Part shown: piece after piece, positions 25,404 through 35,326 of the stretch
Position numbering within the stretch: position 1 is the stretch's first letter
How the letters are laid out: each line of letters opens with the position of its first letter
Origin: Lachnospiraceae bacterium
GTDB lineage: Bacteria; Bacillota; Clostridia; Lachnospirales; Lachnospiraceae
Direction: 5' to 3'
NCBI GenBank assembly: GCA_017476665.1
Contig: JAFUZJ010000040.1
Span: forward strand, 110,666 to 174,665
Length of the DNA stretch: 64,000 nt
Notes under the pieces: generated by a model
What the model was told of the DNA's origin: nothing
Databases searched by the model: none
What the model saw: only the letters and a program-made list of their open reading frames with translations
Translations under genes and position numbers: made by a program

Positions 25404-25426
25404 CTTAATTTTCCTCTAAACTTCCT

Positions 25427-26443
25427 TTAGTCCTCATACCCGTTCGGATTGTTCTTCTGCCATCTCCAGGAATCCTCACACATCTCCTTGATTCCATATT
25501 CTGCGGTCCAGCCAAGCTCCTCCTTTGCCAGACTCGCATCCGCATAGCAGGTGGCGATATCCCCTGCCCGTCTGGGCTTGATGGAATACGGGATTTTCAC
25601 GCCAGTAGCCTCCTCGAAGTTCTTCACGATATCCAGCACGCTGTAACCTACACCGGTGCCCAGATTATAGATTTTAAGCCCCGCTTTCTCCTCAATCTTC
25701 TTCAGCGCTTTCACATGCCCTCGCGCCAGATCCACCACATGGATATAATCCCGCACGCCGGTTCCGTCCGGCGTATCGTAATCGTTGCCGAACACGCCCA
25801 GCTCTTTCAGCTTGCCCACCGCAACCTGTGTGATATAAGGCATCAGGTTGTTGGGGATACCGTTGGGATTCTCCCCAATGGTACCGCTCTTGTGCGCTCC
25901 GATGGGATTAAAGTAACGCAGCAGGATTACATTCCACTCCGGGTCCGCCTTCTGGATATCCGACAGAATCTGCTCCAGCATAGACTTGGTCCAGCCGTAA
26001 GGATTGGTACACTGACCCTTGGGACACTCCTCCGTGATCGGGATAAACGCCGGATTGCCATATACCGTAGCGCTGGAAGAAAAGATAATATTCTTCACCC
26101 CATGTTTCCGCATCACATCCACCAAAGTCAGCGTCCCCGCGATATTGTTCTCATAGTATTCCCAGGGCTTCTGTACGGACTCGCCCACCGCCTTCAATCC
26201 GGCGAAATGGATCACCGCGTCAGGCTGTTCCTTTGTGAATATCTCCGTGAGAGCCTCCCTGTCCAGAATATCCGCCTCATAAAAAGGCACCGTCTTCCCC
26301 GTGATCGCCTCCACGCGCTGCAGCGACTTCTTATTGGAGTTACACAAATTGTCCAGCACCACCACATCGTAACCTGCATCCTGCAGCTCCACCACTGTGT
26401 GGCTTCCAATAAAACCCGCTCCGCCTGTCACCAAAATCTTCAT
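25427..26443 (-). CDS. galE: UDP-glucose 4-epimerase
   Basis: 338 residues, the standard GalE length. It interconverts UDP-glucose and UDP-galactose using bound NAD. The Rossmann motif is [16 protein letters not shown] at the N-terminus, and the catalytic Ser/Tyr/Lys set appears as SSSATVYG and YGWTKSMLE (near 123-158). GAGGAA stands upstream of the ATG. It is in one strand-consistent group with the UDPGP-type pyrophosphorylase, which supplies UDP-sugars, and RhuM sits between them. Confidence 0.96.
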   Translation of the reverse strand: MKILVTGGAGFIGSHTVVELQDAGYDVVVLDNLCNSNKKSLQRVEAITGKTVPFYEADILDREALTEIFTKEQPDAVIHFAGLKAVGESVQKPWEYYENNIAGTLTLVDVMRKHGVKNIIFSSSATVYGNPAFIPITEECPKGQCTNPYGWTKSMLEQILSDIQKADPEWNVILLRYFNPIGAHKSGTIGENPNGIPNNLMPYITQVAVGKLKELGVFGNDYDTPDGTGVRDYIHVVDLARGHVKALKKIEEKAGLKIYNLGTGVGYSVLDIVKNFEEATGVKIPYSIKPRRAGDIATCYADASLAKEELGWTAEYGIKEMCEDSWRWQKNNPNGYED

Positions 26444-26497
26444 GATTTATTCCTCGCTCTCTTTAAACTTTCTTTCTCTTTCCTACGTCTGTTTTTC

Positions 26498-27502
26498 TTA
26501 TTCTCCTCTAAAATACTTTTCAGTCTGACGGTCAAATTCGGAGACATATTCCTGATCTTGCTTTATTCTGAAGACCTCGTATTCCTTTGCAGCCTTCTTG
26601 ACGGCTTCATCGTGGGATATCCGTCCTTTATCTGAAAGCACATCTCTTCTGTTATTCTTTAGAAATTGATCTGTCTGGTCCACCCAGTCCTGCATGCTCA
26701 TTAAGACTTCATCCTCGGCCATAAGCTCAGCATAGTCAATAAACATCGTAACCAATCGATTCAGCCTCGACAATTCTTTCTCGTTGAGGTAATTCTTGGC
26801 AACAACCACATCCTTTTTAAGGATTTTGCCATCCGGCGCATCCTTCCATGTAGTGAGTCCCATGGTAGGCTTCTGAGCATCTGCACGCTCATGGATCAAT
26901 TCTGCAGCGGTCTTTCCTGTAACCGCATAATGGAGCTTATTTTGAACAAAAGCATAAAAAGCCTTTGTAATATCACTATTCTTATCGTAATCATAACTGC
27001 ATTGTTCAAACACATCCGTAATCTTTTGATATGCACGGCGCTCACTGGCACGAATCTCGCGAATGCGCTCCAGCAATTCATCGAAGTAATCTTTCCCGAA
27101 CGGTTTTCCATTTTTGAGCATATCATCGTTCAACACAAAACCTTTGGTGATATACTCTTTCAGGGTCCTTGTTGCCCACTGGCGGAATCTGGTCGCTTTC
27201 TTGGAATTCACACGATACCCGACCGCTATTATAGCATCCAGATTGTAGCATTTTGCATTACGCCTGACATCACGGGATCCCTCTTTTTGAACTACCGAGA
27301 AAACCTCGGCAGTTGAATTTTCATCCAGCTCTCCCTCTTTATATATATTCTTCAAGTGAAGGGAAATGTTATCAGTTGTGCAATCAAACAACTCAGCCAT
27401 AGCTCTCTGGGTGAGCCAAAAAGTTTCATCTTTATAGATTACACTGACGCAAACATTGGTATCATCCACCTGGTAGAGGACAATTTCATGCTGATCATTC
27501 AT
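26498..27502 (-). CDS. RhuM-family (virulence RhuM) protein
   Basis: 334 residues. The RhuM pattern is clear: FWLTQRAMAELFDCTTDNIS (near 28-47), NISLHLKNIYKEGELDEN, NLDAIIAVGYRVNSKKATRF and QWATRTLKEYITKGFVLNDD. The N-terminus resembles a DNA-binding/KilA-N-like head. The biochemical role of the family is unknown; members are common on mobile islands and beside restriction or toxin genes. It is odd between two UDP-sugar genes and is AT-richer than both, so it may be a later insertion. AGGAGG lies upstream. Confidence 0.9.
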   Translation of the reverse strand: MNDQHEIVLYQVDDTNVCVSVIYKDETFWLTQRAMAELFDCTTDNISLHLKNIYKEGELDENSTAEVFSVVQKEGSRDVRRNAKCYNLDAIIAVGYRVNSKKATRFRQWATRTLKEYITKGFVLNDDMLKNGKPFGKDYFDELLERIREIRASERRAYQKITDVFEQCSYDYDKNSDITKAFYAFVQNKLHYAVTGKTAAELIHERADAQKPTMGLTTWKDAPDGKILKKDVVVAKNYLNEKELSRLNRLVTMFIDYAELMAEDEVLMSMQDWVDQTDQFLKNNRRDVLSDKGRISHDEAVKKAAKEYEVFRIKQDQEYVSEFDRQTEKYFRGE

Positions 27503-27529
27503 CTGCGCCGTCCTCCTTTAAATACTCCG

Positions 27530-28762
27530 TTACAGCTCCACGCCGTTTCTTTTCAAAAGCTCTCTGGCGCTCTCCACAGAATCTACCCCCGTCGCGTTCT
27601 TGATCGGCGCAAACTCCTTTTCCCGCACCACCTCAAAGGGCAGGCAAGAATCCATCTCATGGATCATATCAAGTACCAGATTCTCAAACTTATACCCGTT
27701 GGGCTGCTGCGGCTTCACCAGGTTCCCGTTCTCATCCAGATACGGAATCTTCTTCTCCACGATGTGCAGCTGCAGCTTGTTTTCCACGGTACGCTCCAGA
27801 TCCGCAACCTTGAACAGATAATTCAAAATTACACCGAAATAATACGCGGGATCTCCGTTTTCATCCTTCGCATTCATCAGCTCATCCGTCAGCTCATAGT
27901 ACTCCACGATAGAGGGCTTGCCGTCCTCCAGACACATCACGCCCACCTTCTCGTCCGGCGCATTCTTCTTTACAACCTTGGCGCCCACCACACAGTTCTT
28001 CTGGATCGTGGCACCCACAAAACAGGGATCTGCGATCCGCTGCAGCACATTGTCCACCGCGAACACATTCAGCCACTCAATGCCCTCTCTGTGTACCAAG
28101 TCCAATAAACCGCTATTCTTCAAGGAGATAAACCACCCGCCGTTTCCGTTGGGGGAAGTGGAGAGCCTGCCCTTCTCCTCCAGATAGATCTTGCCATTGT
28201 AATCTGTCGCCGCGGCCATCTCCTGCTCAAAGAAATGCACATATTCCTCGCGGTAGCCGAAATAATTCTTCTCCTTCATAAAAGTGACGGTTGCGTCATG
28301 GTTCTTGTCGCTGGTCATGACAAACAGATGGATCCACGCATCCGCCTGCTTCACCACATCCATCAGGTTGTTGATCAGGCACTCGAAAATGTACAACTTT
28401 CTGGTGAGCCCCACGTTATATACGCCCTTAGGGCCGTCGGAGCCCAGTCTGGTGCCCATGCCGCCGGCCAACAGCACTGCGCCCACCTTGCCTGCCCGGA
28501 TTGCCTCCAGACCGGTCTCGGTAAAGCTCTCTCTGTTCGCCTCAATCTCCGGGATCTGCATCGCCGCCAGGGGTGAGATCACACCTTTTTGCGCCAGATC
28601 CTCCTTATGCAGACAAGCCTCCAGAATGCTCATATCCGTGGCCTCAATCTGATCAAGCAGCGCCTGTTTCTCCGCCTCGGACAGTTCCTCATAATACTTC
28701 AGCACATGCTGCTGTCCGTATTTTTCCAACTTTTCCTTTGCCTGTTCCAGAGTCATACCCAT
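27530..28762 (-). CDS. UDPGP-type nucleotidyltransferase (UTP-sugar-1-phosphate uridylyltransferase)
   Basis: 410 residues. It belongs to the eukaryote-like UDPGP/UAP family rather than bacterial GalU. The nucleotide-binding signature is LLAGGMGTRLGSDGPKGVYN (near 102-121). Other family blocks are GNGGWFISL and GAKVVKKNAPDEKVGV. Family members make UDP-glucose, UDP-galactose or UDP-GlcNAc; the block order with VFAVDNVLQRIADP is closer to UDP-N-acetylhexosamine pyrophosphorylases, but substrate choice cannot be settled by eye. GGGAG lies upstream. A TTGTAG-17-TATAAT pair just before it would leave almost no leader. Confidence 0.88.
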   Translation of the reverse strand: MGMTLEQAKEKLEKYGQQHVLKYYEELSEAEKQALLDQIEATDMSILEACLHKEDLAQKGVISPLAAMQIPEIEANRESFTETGLEAIRAGKVGAVLLAGGMGTRLGSDGPKGVYNVGLTRKLYIFECLINNLMDVVKQADAWIHLFVMTSDKNHDATVTFMKEKNYFGYREEYVHFFEQEMAAATDYNGKIYLEEKGRLSTSPNGNGGWFISLKNSGLLDLVHREGIEWLNVFAVDNVLQRIADPCFVGATIQKNCVVGAKVVKKNAPDEKVGVMCLEDGKPSIVEYYELTDELMNAKDENGDPAYYFGVILNYLFKVADLERTVENKLQLHIVEKKIPYLDENGNLVKPQQPNGYKFENLVLDMIHEMDSCLPFEVVREKEFAPIKNATGVDSVESARELLKRNGVEL

Positions 28763-28847
28763 CCCGTTTCTCCCTCATTATAATATCTTTCAATGCCAAC
28801 TACAATTTATCTCATACTTTATCTAGCATATCACAATCTGATCATTC

Positions 28848-29741
28848 TCACAACTGCAGTCCCGCAAAAAAATCCGAATACCCCAATGCTTCCTCTTTAT
28901 ATCGCATCAGATATGCCCGCAGCTCCGGACAGTCCTCGCCCACATCTCGAAGCAGCGCATCAAAATTGTCCTCCGTCACACAGCCCAAGTCGGTGAACAG
29001 TTTATAGTAAGCCTGATCCTCGCCGTGCTCTTTTAAGATCACCTGCCAGGTCTCGTCCTTCTCCCGCAGATACGCTTCCATCTCACCCCATCGCTCGGGC
29101 GCAAGCCCCTCCGGATACAGACACCGCAAAAGCAACAGTCGCACCTTTACTTTTCGCCTGCTGCTCTCGTATGCCACCTTGTCCGTGCTGCCGTAATCTT
29201 CTTCCCCGCACAACACCTGCTTGGAATATCCTTCCTCGTCCGCGCTATGCAGTACAGCAAACATTCTGGCATCCCATTTTTTCAGCCACTCTCCACTGCC
29301 TGCCTCCTGCGCGTCTAACAGGTAGGGTGCCTCCGCCGTGGTCACAGCCGCCGCCAGCAGCGCTGCCGTGGACTCGCTGCCATTCTTTACATACACAAAA
29401 CGCAAACTGCTGCACTCCAAAAAGACCGCTTTGCCAAAACGCAGCTCCTCTCCCTCATGCACAAACCGCACCGTATGCAGATGGTCACAATACGCAAAGG
29501 CCCAGTCCCCCACCTCTGTCACAGTTCCCGGAACCGTCACTTTCCGCAGATTCTTCTTGCTGAGGAAAGCCTTGCGTCCGATCGCCAGCACAGGCATCCC
29601 ATCGATCTGCGCCGGGATCTCCACTTCTCCTGCAAGCCCCTGCATTCTCGTAATGCAGATGCCGGCTCCCGCATGCTCTGATTCTAGCTTTTCATAATAC
29701 AGACTTCCCCCCGATATGGGGAACTCCCATTCCTTTGCCAT
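28848..29741 (-). CDS. BspA-type leucine-rich repeat protein, cytoplasmic
   Basis: 297 residues without signal peptide. Residues about 30-120 contain LRR_5/BspA repeats: EIPAQIDGMPVLAIGRKAFL, LRKVTVPGTVTEVGDWAFAYC, HLHTVRFVHEGEELRFGKAVF and ECSSLRFVYV. The C-terminal 180 residues are helical and charged and may be an ankyrin-like or family-specific domain (FTDLGCVTEDNFDALLRDV). It is 16 bases after the MoxR-type ATPase gene, so it is probably cotranscribed and part of the same module. BspA repeats are usually protein-protein interaction surfaces. Confidence 0.82.
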   Translation of the reverse strand: MAKEWEFPISGGSLYYEKLESEHAGAGICITRMQGLAGEVEIPAQIDGMPVLAIGRKAFLSKKNLRKVTVPGTVTEVGDWAFAYCDHLHTVRFVHEGEELRFGKAVFLECSSLRFVYVKNGSESTAALLAAAVTTAEAPYLLDAQEAGSGEWLKKWDARMFAVLHSADEEGYSKQVLCGEEDYGSTDKVAYESSRRKVKVRLLLLRCLYPEGLAPERWGEMEAYLREKDETWQVILKEHGEDQAYYKLFTDLGCVTEDNFDALLRDVGEDCPELRAYLMRYKEEALGYSDFFAGLQL

Positions 29742-29757
29742 AACCGCTTACTCCTGC

Positions 29758-31320
29758 TCAGTCAATCTCCAATGCCGCGATCTGCGCCTTGATATCATTG
29801 CTCCGCTCCCCCAGCATCAGCTCTTTGTTGTGCCGATTGTAGGCTTCGCTGCCAAAAGTCGCAATAAACTGGGCGCTGGCATTATGCACGGTCAGTTCCG
29901 TCACCAGAATCAGCATCTCATTCCCCTCTGCAAAGGCCGCTTCCGCAAACGCAAACAATGCCTCCAGCTCAGCCTTCGTCCTCGCGGTCTCCTGCTTCAT
30001 GTTTGCGACATCTCCGTCGTATTTTCCCCGAATCACGCCAAAAGCCTCCTCTGCATTCGCCGCATCCGCCGTATACAGGCCCTTTTGGCACTCCTCCAGG
30101 AAACGCAACACCCGCAGATGTCTTCTGCGATCCGCCTCGGACAGAGAATTTGCCATCTGCAGATTCTCCATCTTCTTCCGTCTTACCTCGGTTATTTGTG
30201 ACAGTTGTGTCAAAATAATGTCTTTTCCGCTCACACTGTTCCCGCCTGCCGCATCCGAATTGGCGACGCCGTCTGCCCCGGCCGCCTTCTCCTTCACCGC
30301 CATGAGAGGCGCCTGCAGATCCTTCAGATACGCCGCCTGCTCCATCACATCCTTCATGTCCGCCTGCACCCGGTCAAGCAGCATGCCCAGCAGGGACAAC
30401 CGCTCATCAAAAGCTGCCGTTTTTGCCTTCTCCACCGCCTGCGCCGGCGCATTCCCAGCCAGGATCGCATTGATGTGATAATCCTTCTTATATTTGTTAA
30501 ACAAGTCATAGTAAGCCGTAAATTCCTTCACGATCCGGTCGTTGCGGATATACTGCCCCACCAGGCTCTCCTCCACGGCAAGCTCCTCTTCCTCATACAG
30601 CTGCAGCATCTGGGACAAATCCTCCCAACCTCTGGCCGTCACATAACTGCGCCCCTTGGTGGTCATCTCCATACAGTAAAACGCATCCTTCTTCAGATCC
30701 AGGAAATTCACGATCGCCGGATGCAGCCGCTTCTCCCCCGCATACTCCTTCCAGATGCCGAAATCCGGCTCCACCTCCAGAAGCTTCAACCGGTCATACG
30801 TCACCACGTCAAACTCCCGCACCGACTTATTGTACTCCGGCGGATTTCCCGCTGTCACCACGATCCAGCCCTCCGGCACCTGGTGCCTGCCGAACACCTT
30901 GTACTGCAGGAACTGCAGCATGGAGGGTGCCAGCGTCTCCGACACACAGTTGATCTCGTCCAGAAACAGAATTCCCTCTTTGATGCCGCTCTGCTCCATC
31001 GTGTCGTAAATGGAAGCAATGATCTCACTCATGGTGTATTCCGACACGCTGTACTCCTGCCCGCCGTAATTTTTCTGCGTGATAAAAGGAAGTCCCAGCG
31101 CCGACTGTCTGGTGTGATGGGTCATGGAATAGGACACCAACGCAATCCCCATCTCCTGTGCAATCTGCTCCATGATGGCCGTCTTGCCGATTCCCGGCGC
31201 CCCCAACAGAAAGATCGGACGCTGTCTGACCACCGGCACCCGGTACTCACCGAATTCATTTTTCTTTAAATAGAGTCTCACCGAATCCTTGATATATTCT
31301 TTCGCCTGCTTAATGTTCAT
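29758..31320 (-). CDS. MoxR-type AAA+ ATPase
   Basis: 520 residues. Walker A is FLLGAPGIGKTAIMEQIAQE (near 38-57) and Walker B is GILFLDEINCVSETLAPSML (near 117-136); the sensor-1 stretch is IVVTAGNPPEYN. The C-terminal 200 residues are helical, with an Ala/Gly-rich linker. MoxR ATPases work as chaperones that activate or remodel partners, typically with a VWA-domain protein, and the VWA gene is directly upstream with an 11-base overlap. The ATG at 31320 has GAGGAG upstream. Confidence 0.92.
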   Translation of the reverse strand: MNIKQAKEYIKDSVRLYLKKNEFGEYRVPVVRQRPIFLLGAPGIGKTAIMEQIAQEMGIALVSYSMTHHTRQSALGLPFITQKNYGGQEYSVSEYTMSEIIASIYDTMEQSGIKEGILFLDEINCVSETLAPSMLQFLQYKVFGRHQVPEGWIVVTAGNPPEYNKSVREFDVVTYDRLKLLEVEPDFGIWKEYAGEKRLHPAIVNFLDLKKDAFYCMEMTTKGRSYVTARGWEDLSQMLQLYEEEELAVEESLVGQYIRNDRIVKEFTAYYDLFNKYKKDYHINAILAGNAPAQAVEKAKTAAFDERLSLLGMLLDRVQADMKDVMEQAAYLKDLQAPLMAVKEKAAGADGVANSDAAGGNSVSGKDIILTQLSQITEVRRKKMENLQMANSLSEADRRRHLRVLRFLEECQKGLYTADAANAEEAFGVIRGKYDGDVANMKQETARTKAELEALFAFAEAAFAEGNEMLILVTELTVHNASAQFIATFGSEAYNRHNKELMLGERSNDIKAQIAALEID

Positions 31321-32644
31321 CCTCAAACTCCTCGCTCTCCAATACCACTTTCAGACTCCAGGGCGGCACCGCGGTCCGATTTTCATCCTCATCCAGAAAC
31401 GCAAAGATCACGTCATAATCCGGCATCTTCTCCGGATAGATGCCATAGCCGTCCGTGAAATAGATCAGCCCTTTCAGGTTCTCAAATTCCCCCTGACTTT
31501 TCAGCTCCTCCAGATACGTGAACACCGGTCTGAAATCTGTTGCCCCGAACCCTGTAAGTTTCCCATACTTCATAAAATTTTCAAATTCTTCTTCAGAAGT
31601 GACTTTTGTGTCATTTTTGACCTCATTATCGCACTGAATGATATGTACATTGATCTTATGGAAAAAATTCTCCGACGACTTCAGGATAGAGTATGTCTTT
31701 CGCAAAAAATTCCGCACCACCGATCCCCTGCAGGACGCCGACGTGTCAATGGCAATCACAAACTCCCGCACCTTGTGGGTCTCCTTGTACTCCAAAGGCT
31801 CGATCAGCGGCAGGTTCCCGTAATGCTCCAATCCGTAAGTGTAATAAATATAATCAAACTCCTCATCATTTACAGTGATATCTTCCCCCATCACCGTAAA
31901 CCGCTGCAGGATCTCACTGTAGTCATAGCGGTCCCTGGTGGTCTCCTCCAGATTCTTCTCCAAAGTCTCCGCTCCTGCCCGTGCCTTGGTAAAAGACTTC
32001 AGATCTGCCTTGATCCGCTCACTGATCTTCTTCCACTGTTCCAGTCCGATCTCATAATTTTCCGCGGGCTGCCACAGAGAATGTATATCCTGCAAAAACA
32101 GTGCCCCAAGCTCCTGCTCCTCCCGCTCCGTGGGCGGATTATGCCTGAAATACCGGTAGATCCGCTCCGCAGTCAGCGGTCCGATATCCTCCCTTAAGAT
32201 CTTCAGCTTCCGCTTCGCATCTGCATCCTGCTCTAATGACACATCTGTCAGCTGCATGTCCAGGATCACATTCTCCACCGCAATATCCGCGGCCAGATCC
32301 CAGTATTTTCCCTCCAGCTTTTCGTATTGAAAGCTGTGGGCGAACACGCAGTGCAGCAGCATATGCAGATAAATCCTGGCAATGCGCTTCTCCTCTTTCT
32401 GATAGGTCTGCAACACCCACACCGGGTCATAATAACAGACTGCCCCGTCCGTCGCCATACAGCCGATCCCGATCCGCTCCCTCCACGGGACTTTTGCCAG
32501 CGCCGTATCAAAAAAGCGCAAATGCATCAGCAGATCATCGTGGGCCAGCTGCAGAACCTGTGCCGCCAGTGCACGGCCTGCCTGCTCCCTTTTCTTTTTT
32601 TGCTCCGAATCACCCAAACCTCTCTCCCCATTCTCGCGAAACAA
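31310..32644 (-). CDS. VWA-like/DUF2201 putative metallopeptidase, MoxR partner
   Basis: 444 residues. The N-terminal half has the DUF2201_N metallopeptidase-like region with HMLLHCVFAHSFQYEKL (near 93-109) in place of a classical HExxH. The C-terminal half is a VWA-like domain with the metal-site start VIAIDTSASCRG (near 301) and FTDGYGIYP. This is the standard gene partner of MoxR ATPases in such pairs. The start is uncertain: TTG at 32644, or TTG at 32617 after GGGGAG. No promoter is visible between the upstream terminator hairpin and this gene, so it may depend on read-through from the dynamin gene. Confidence 0.85.
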   Translation of the reverse strand: MFRENGERGLGDSEQKKKREQAGRALAAQVLQLAHDDLLMHLRFFDTALAKVPWRERIGIGCMATDGAVCYYDPVWVLQTYQKEEKRIARIYLHMLLHCVFAHSFQYEKLEGKYWDLAADIAVENVILDMQLTDVSLEQDADAKRKLKILREDIGPLTAERIYRYFRHNPPTEREEQELGALFLQDIHSLWQPAENYEIGLEQWKKISERIKADLKSFTKARAGAETLEKNLEETTRDRYDYSEILQRFTVMGEDITVNDEEFDYIYYTYGLEHYGNLPLIEPLEYKETHKVREFVIAIDTSASCRGSVVRNFLRKTYSILKSSENFFHKINVHIIQCDNEVKNDTKVTSEEEFENFMKYGKLTGFGATDFRPVFTYLEELKSQGEFENLKGLIYFTDGYGIYPEKMPDYDVIFAFLDEDENRTAVPPWSLKVVLESEEFEDEH

Positions 32645-32667
32645 TGATAGAAACGCTCCTCTAACTT

Positions 32668-32698
32668 AGAAAAGCACAGCCCCATTCCGAGGCTGTGC
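32668..32698 (-). terminator. Terminator after the dynamin-like gene
   Basis: GCACAGCC / GGCTGTGC arms around a nine-base loop, with TTTTC after it on the minus strand. The U-run is short, so some read-through into the VWA gene is possible. Confidence 0.78.
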
Positions 32699-32744
32699 CC
32701 TCAAATCTTTTCTTATAAGATATATGATAATGCCTGTTCCAGCC

Positions 32745-35225
32745 TTACAGCCAGAACGAAGTCAGTCTCAGATTCCAGATGATGTCATTCAACTGCTTCT
32801 GGCAGTCAAACAGCTCCGTTGCCACATCCGCCACCTTTTCACCCAACTGCTGCATTGCGTCACGGTTCTCCACCATAGCCTTCATATACAGCGAGTAGGT
32901 ATCCAGATTGCCCTCAAACTGTGTCTTGATCTGCTGTAACAGGGACTCCAGTGCGTTTCTGTAATCTCTGCTGTAATCCATGTACATACTGTCTGCGATC
33001 TGCACCAGCATCTTTTCCACATCCTGAACGAAACCGACCTTATCCAGATATTCGCCCTTGAACATCAGGAATTTCTCGGTACGGCAATGGGAATCATACA
33101 ACTCTCCCCAGTTGGTGATACCGGGCTTCACTACCTGCGGAGCCGGCACATCCAGGAAGAACTTCTTCGCCGCCTTGGAGATGTTACCGTTGTCCATAAT
33201 GGTCTGCTTCACTGCATCCATGAAAATATCTCTCTGGCTCTCCAGCAGGATCTGTCTCTGTGTCAGGAACTTATCCGTATAATCATCAATCGCGCTGTTA
33301 ATCATATCGCGTACATTGTCCTTATCGCGATCCTTCACTTTCACACGGCCAAACAATCCCAGAAACCAACCTCTCAGTTCATGATCCATGTAATTTTTTG
33401 TGTTTCCTACGATTGCGCTGTACAACGTTGCCCGATCGAGACCCAGCGTCATGCTGGCCTCCTCTGGGAGCGGCGTATTCTCCGGAATGGAAGAATTGTT
33501 GTACTCTTTCTCGATGGCCTCATTAATGGTCCTGCGCAGCTCCACAATATTCTTCTCGATCGCCTTGATCTCCTCGCGATTGCTCTCACGCAGGGATACG
33601 GCACGGTTGCTCAACTTGGACAACGCCTTGTCCACACTGTCAATGATCGCAGAAGCCTTTACAGCGGACGCGTATTTCTCACCGTACTGCAGGATCTCGC
33701 TTTCCAGCGCATACAGACCGGCTGCCACTTCCAATACGGATACATCATCCTTCTTTTCCTCTGCCTCTTTCAGAGCCTCCTCACAGCGCTCCGTCATCCG
33801 CTTGGTTGCGAACTCGGACATAGCGCAACGGTTCTCTCTGTAACAATAACCGCCAAACTTGTCGGTCATATTGGTCAGACCCTTGTTAAACTCGGACATA
33901 TCCTTCTCGGAGGCAATCCCGTTTCTCATGGCTCTTGCGGCATAACCGTATTTTGCGGAGATAAAAAACAGCTTCTTATCCGCCAGGCGGATGGAGAAAG
34001 AATCATCGTCCTTATACTTGATCTCCTCATGCTGCAGATCTTTTCTGGCATCGGAGTCAATACAATCGGACCAGTTGATCACAAACAGCGAACGGCTGAT
34101 ATCAATGCTGGTCTTGCTGTTCTTTTCCTCGGCTTCCTTCAGGTACTTCAGCAACGCGTTATTGCCGCTGCCCTCCGTCTTATTCGGCGCCGCAACGAAG
34201 ATCAGGATGGACTGCTTCTGCTCGGAAAGCGCATCCATCAAAACAGTCTGATGCTCCGCATAGTTACTGTCGGTACCGGGTGTATCGTAAATGATGTACT
34301 GTACATTCGCACTGTCCAGAGCCACCGGGAAACGGATCCGGATGTCTGCGGAAACGTTATCCATCGTGTTCAGCATGGTGAGGATCGCTCTGATCTGCTC
34401 ATGCTGCGGCAGTTTCTCCTGCTGCACTCTGGTGACCTCCTCCTGGATTGTCGCCTTGGTGGGATTCTCCGCAAGTCCCTGTGAGAATGCAAATCCAACC
34501 AGCACATCGTCCCAATCCAGTTCGGAATAGGTGCCGTCAATATTAAAGATGATCCTTACACACTCGCCTGCCTTCGGGCTGGAGATGCAGAACATCTTCG
34601 CCGTCTCGGAGGTAATCTTCTCCGGCAGGATCTTATATCCCAGAAGTGCATTGATCAGAGTAGACTTTCCGGCACTGTAGACACCGGTAAAGCAAAGGCT
34701 CACCGCATTGTCATTCAGACTGTCGATCTTGTCATGAATGTTGTTGCGCTCCTCGTCGATCTGCTCCGCAAAACTCTCCGCACTCTTCTTTACATTTTCA
34801 TTTTCCAAAGGAATCTCAAACAGATTCTGTCTGTGTCTTCCCAGGATCTCAGCAGCCTGCTCCCCATACTTTTTGACTTCCGCAAAAGTATGCGTCATAT
34901 CAGGCAGCTCCGCGATCAGGGTCGGCGTAATCTTGCATGCATCCGGCTCTGCATTGTAATACTCCACCATCTGCACAAAGTCTTCATAGTCCATCTTCGT
35001 CGTAACAACCTGCATCTCAATCTCTTCCAGATTGTCAAATGCATGTGTGATGTCCTCAAAGAAAGCATTTCCGTGATCCTGCAATACAAACTTACCCTTC
35101 ATGCCCATATATTGCATGAGACGGCTGTCGTTCTTGATAGAAACTTCCTGTCCGTTATCAAACCGGTGGAACTCCACTTCCTTCTTCGCAGGATGATATT
35201 TCATCTGTAATACTTGCTTGCCCAT
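32745..35225 (-). CDS. Dynamin-like large GTPase
   Basis: 826 residues from the ATG at 35225, which has GGGAGGT upstream. An unrecognised N-terminal part (1-160) precedes the GTPase domain. G1 is GVYSAGKSTLINALLGYKIL (near 178-197), a Thr-rich switch with KITSETAKMF follows, and G3 is YIIYDTPGTDSN (near 310). The G4 position reads FVINWSDCID rather than TKxD. Long helical regions follow, with a basic/hydrophobic patch at ELRGWFLGLFGRVKVKDRDK. Bacterial dynamin-like proteins remodel or protect membranes, and some act in phage defence. The family assignment is firm; the role here is not known. Confidence 0.88.
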   Translation of the reverse strand: MGKQVLQMKYHPAKKEVEFHRFDNGQEVSIKNDSRLMQYMGMKGKFVLQDHGNAFFEDITHAFDNLEEIEMQVVTTKMDYEDFVQMVEYYNAEPDACKITPTLIAELPDMTHTFAEVKKYGEQAAEILGRHRQNLFEIPLENENVKKSAESFAEQIDEERNNIHDKIDSLNDNAVSLCFTGVYSAGKSTLINALLGYKILPEKITSETAKMFCISSPKAGECVRIIFNIDGTYSELDWDDVLVGFAFSQGLAENPTKATIQEEVTRVQQEKLPQHEQIRAILTMLNTMDNVSADIRIRFPVALDSANVQYIIYDTPGTDSNYAEHQTVLMDALSEQKQSILIFVAAPNKTEGSGNNALLKYLKEAEEKNSKTSIDISRSLFVINWSDCIDSDARKDLQHEEIKYKDDDSFSIRLADKKLFFISAKYGYAARAMRNGIASEKDMSEFNKGLTNMTDKFGGYCYRENRCAMSEFATKRMTERCEEALKEAEEKKDDVSVLEVAAGLYALESEILQYGEKYASAVKASAIIDSVDKALSKLSNRAVSLRESNREEIKAIEKNIVELRRTINEAIEKEYNNSSIPENTPLPEEASMTLGLDRATLYSAIVGNTKNYMDHELRGWFLGLFGRVKVKDRDKDNVRDMINSAIDDYTDKFLTQRQILLESQRDIFMDAVKQTIMDNGNISKAAKKFFLDVPAPQVVKPGITNWGELYDSHCRTEKFLMFKGEYLDKVGFVQDVEKMLVQIADSMYMDYSRDYRNALESLLQQIKTQFEGNLDTYSLYMKAMVENRDAMQQLGEKVADVATELFDCQKQLNDIIWNLRLTSFWL

Positions 35226-35269
35226 TCTGACCTCCCATATATCTGCGGCATTATGCAGAAACGCCTCAT

Positions 35270-35287
35270 GCATGCCCAAAGGCATGC
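35270..35287 (-). promoter_or_regulatory. Small leader hairpin of the dynamin-like gene
   Basis: GCATGCC-CAAA-GGCATGC, perfect 7-bp arms, 45 bases before the start codon in the predicted leader. Confidence 0.55.
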
Positions 35288-35326
35288 TATTGGTCGCCCT
35301 ACTGACCCCAGTATGAAACTATATCT

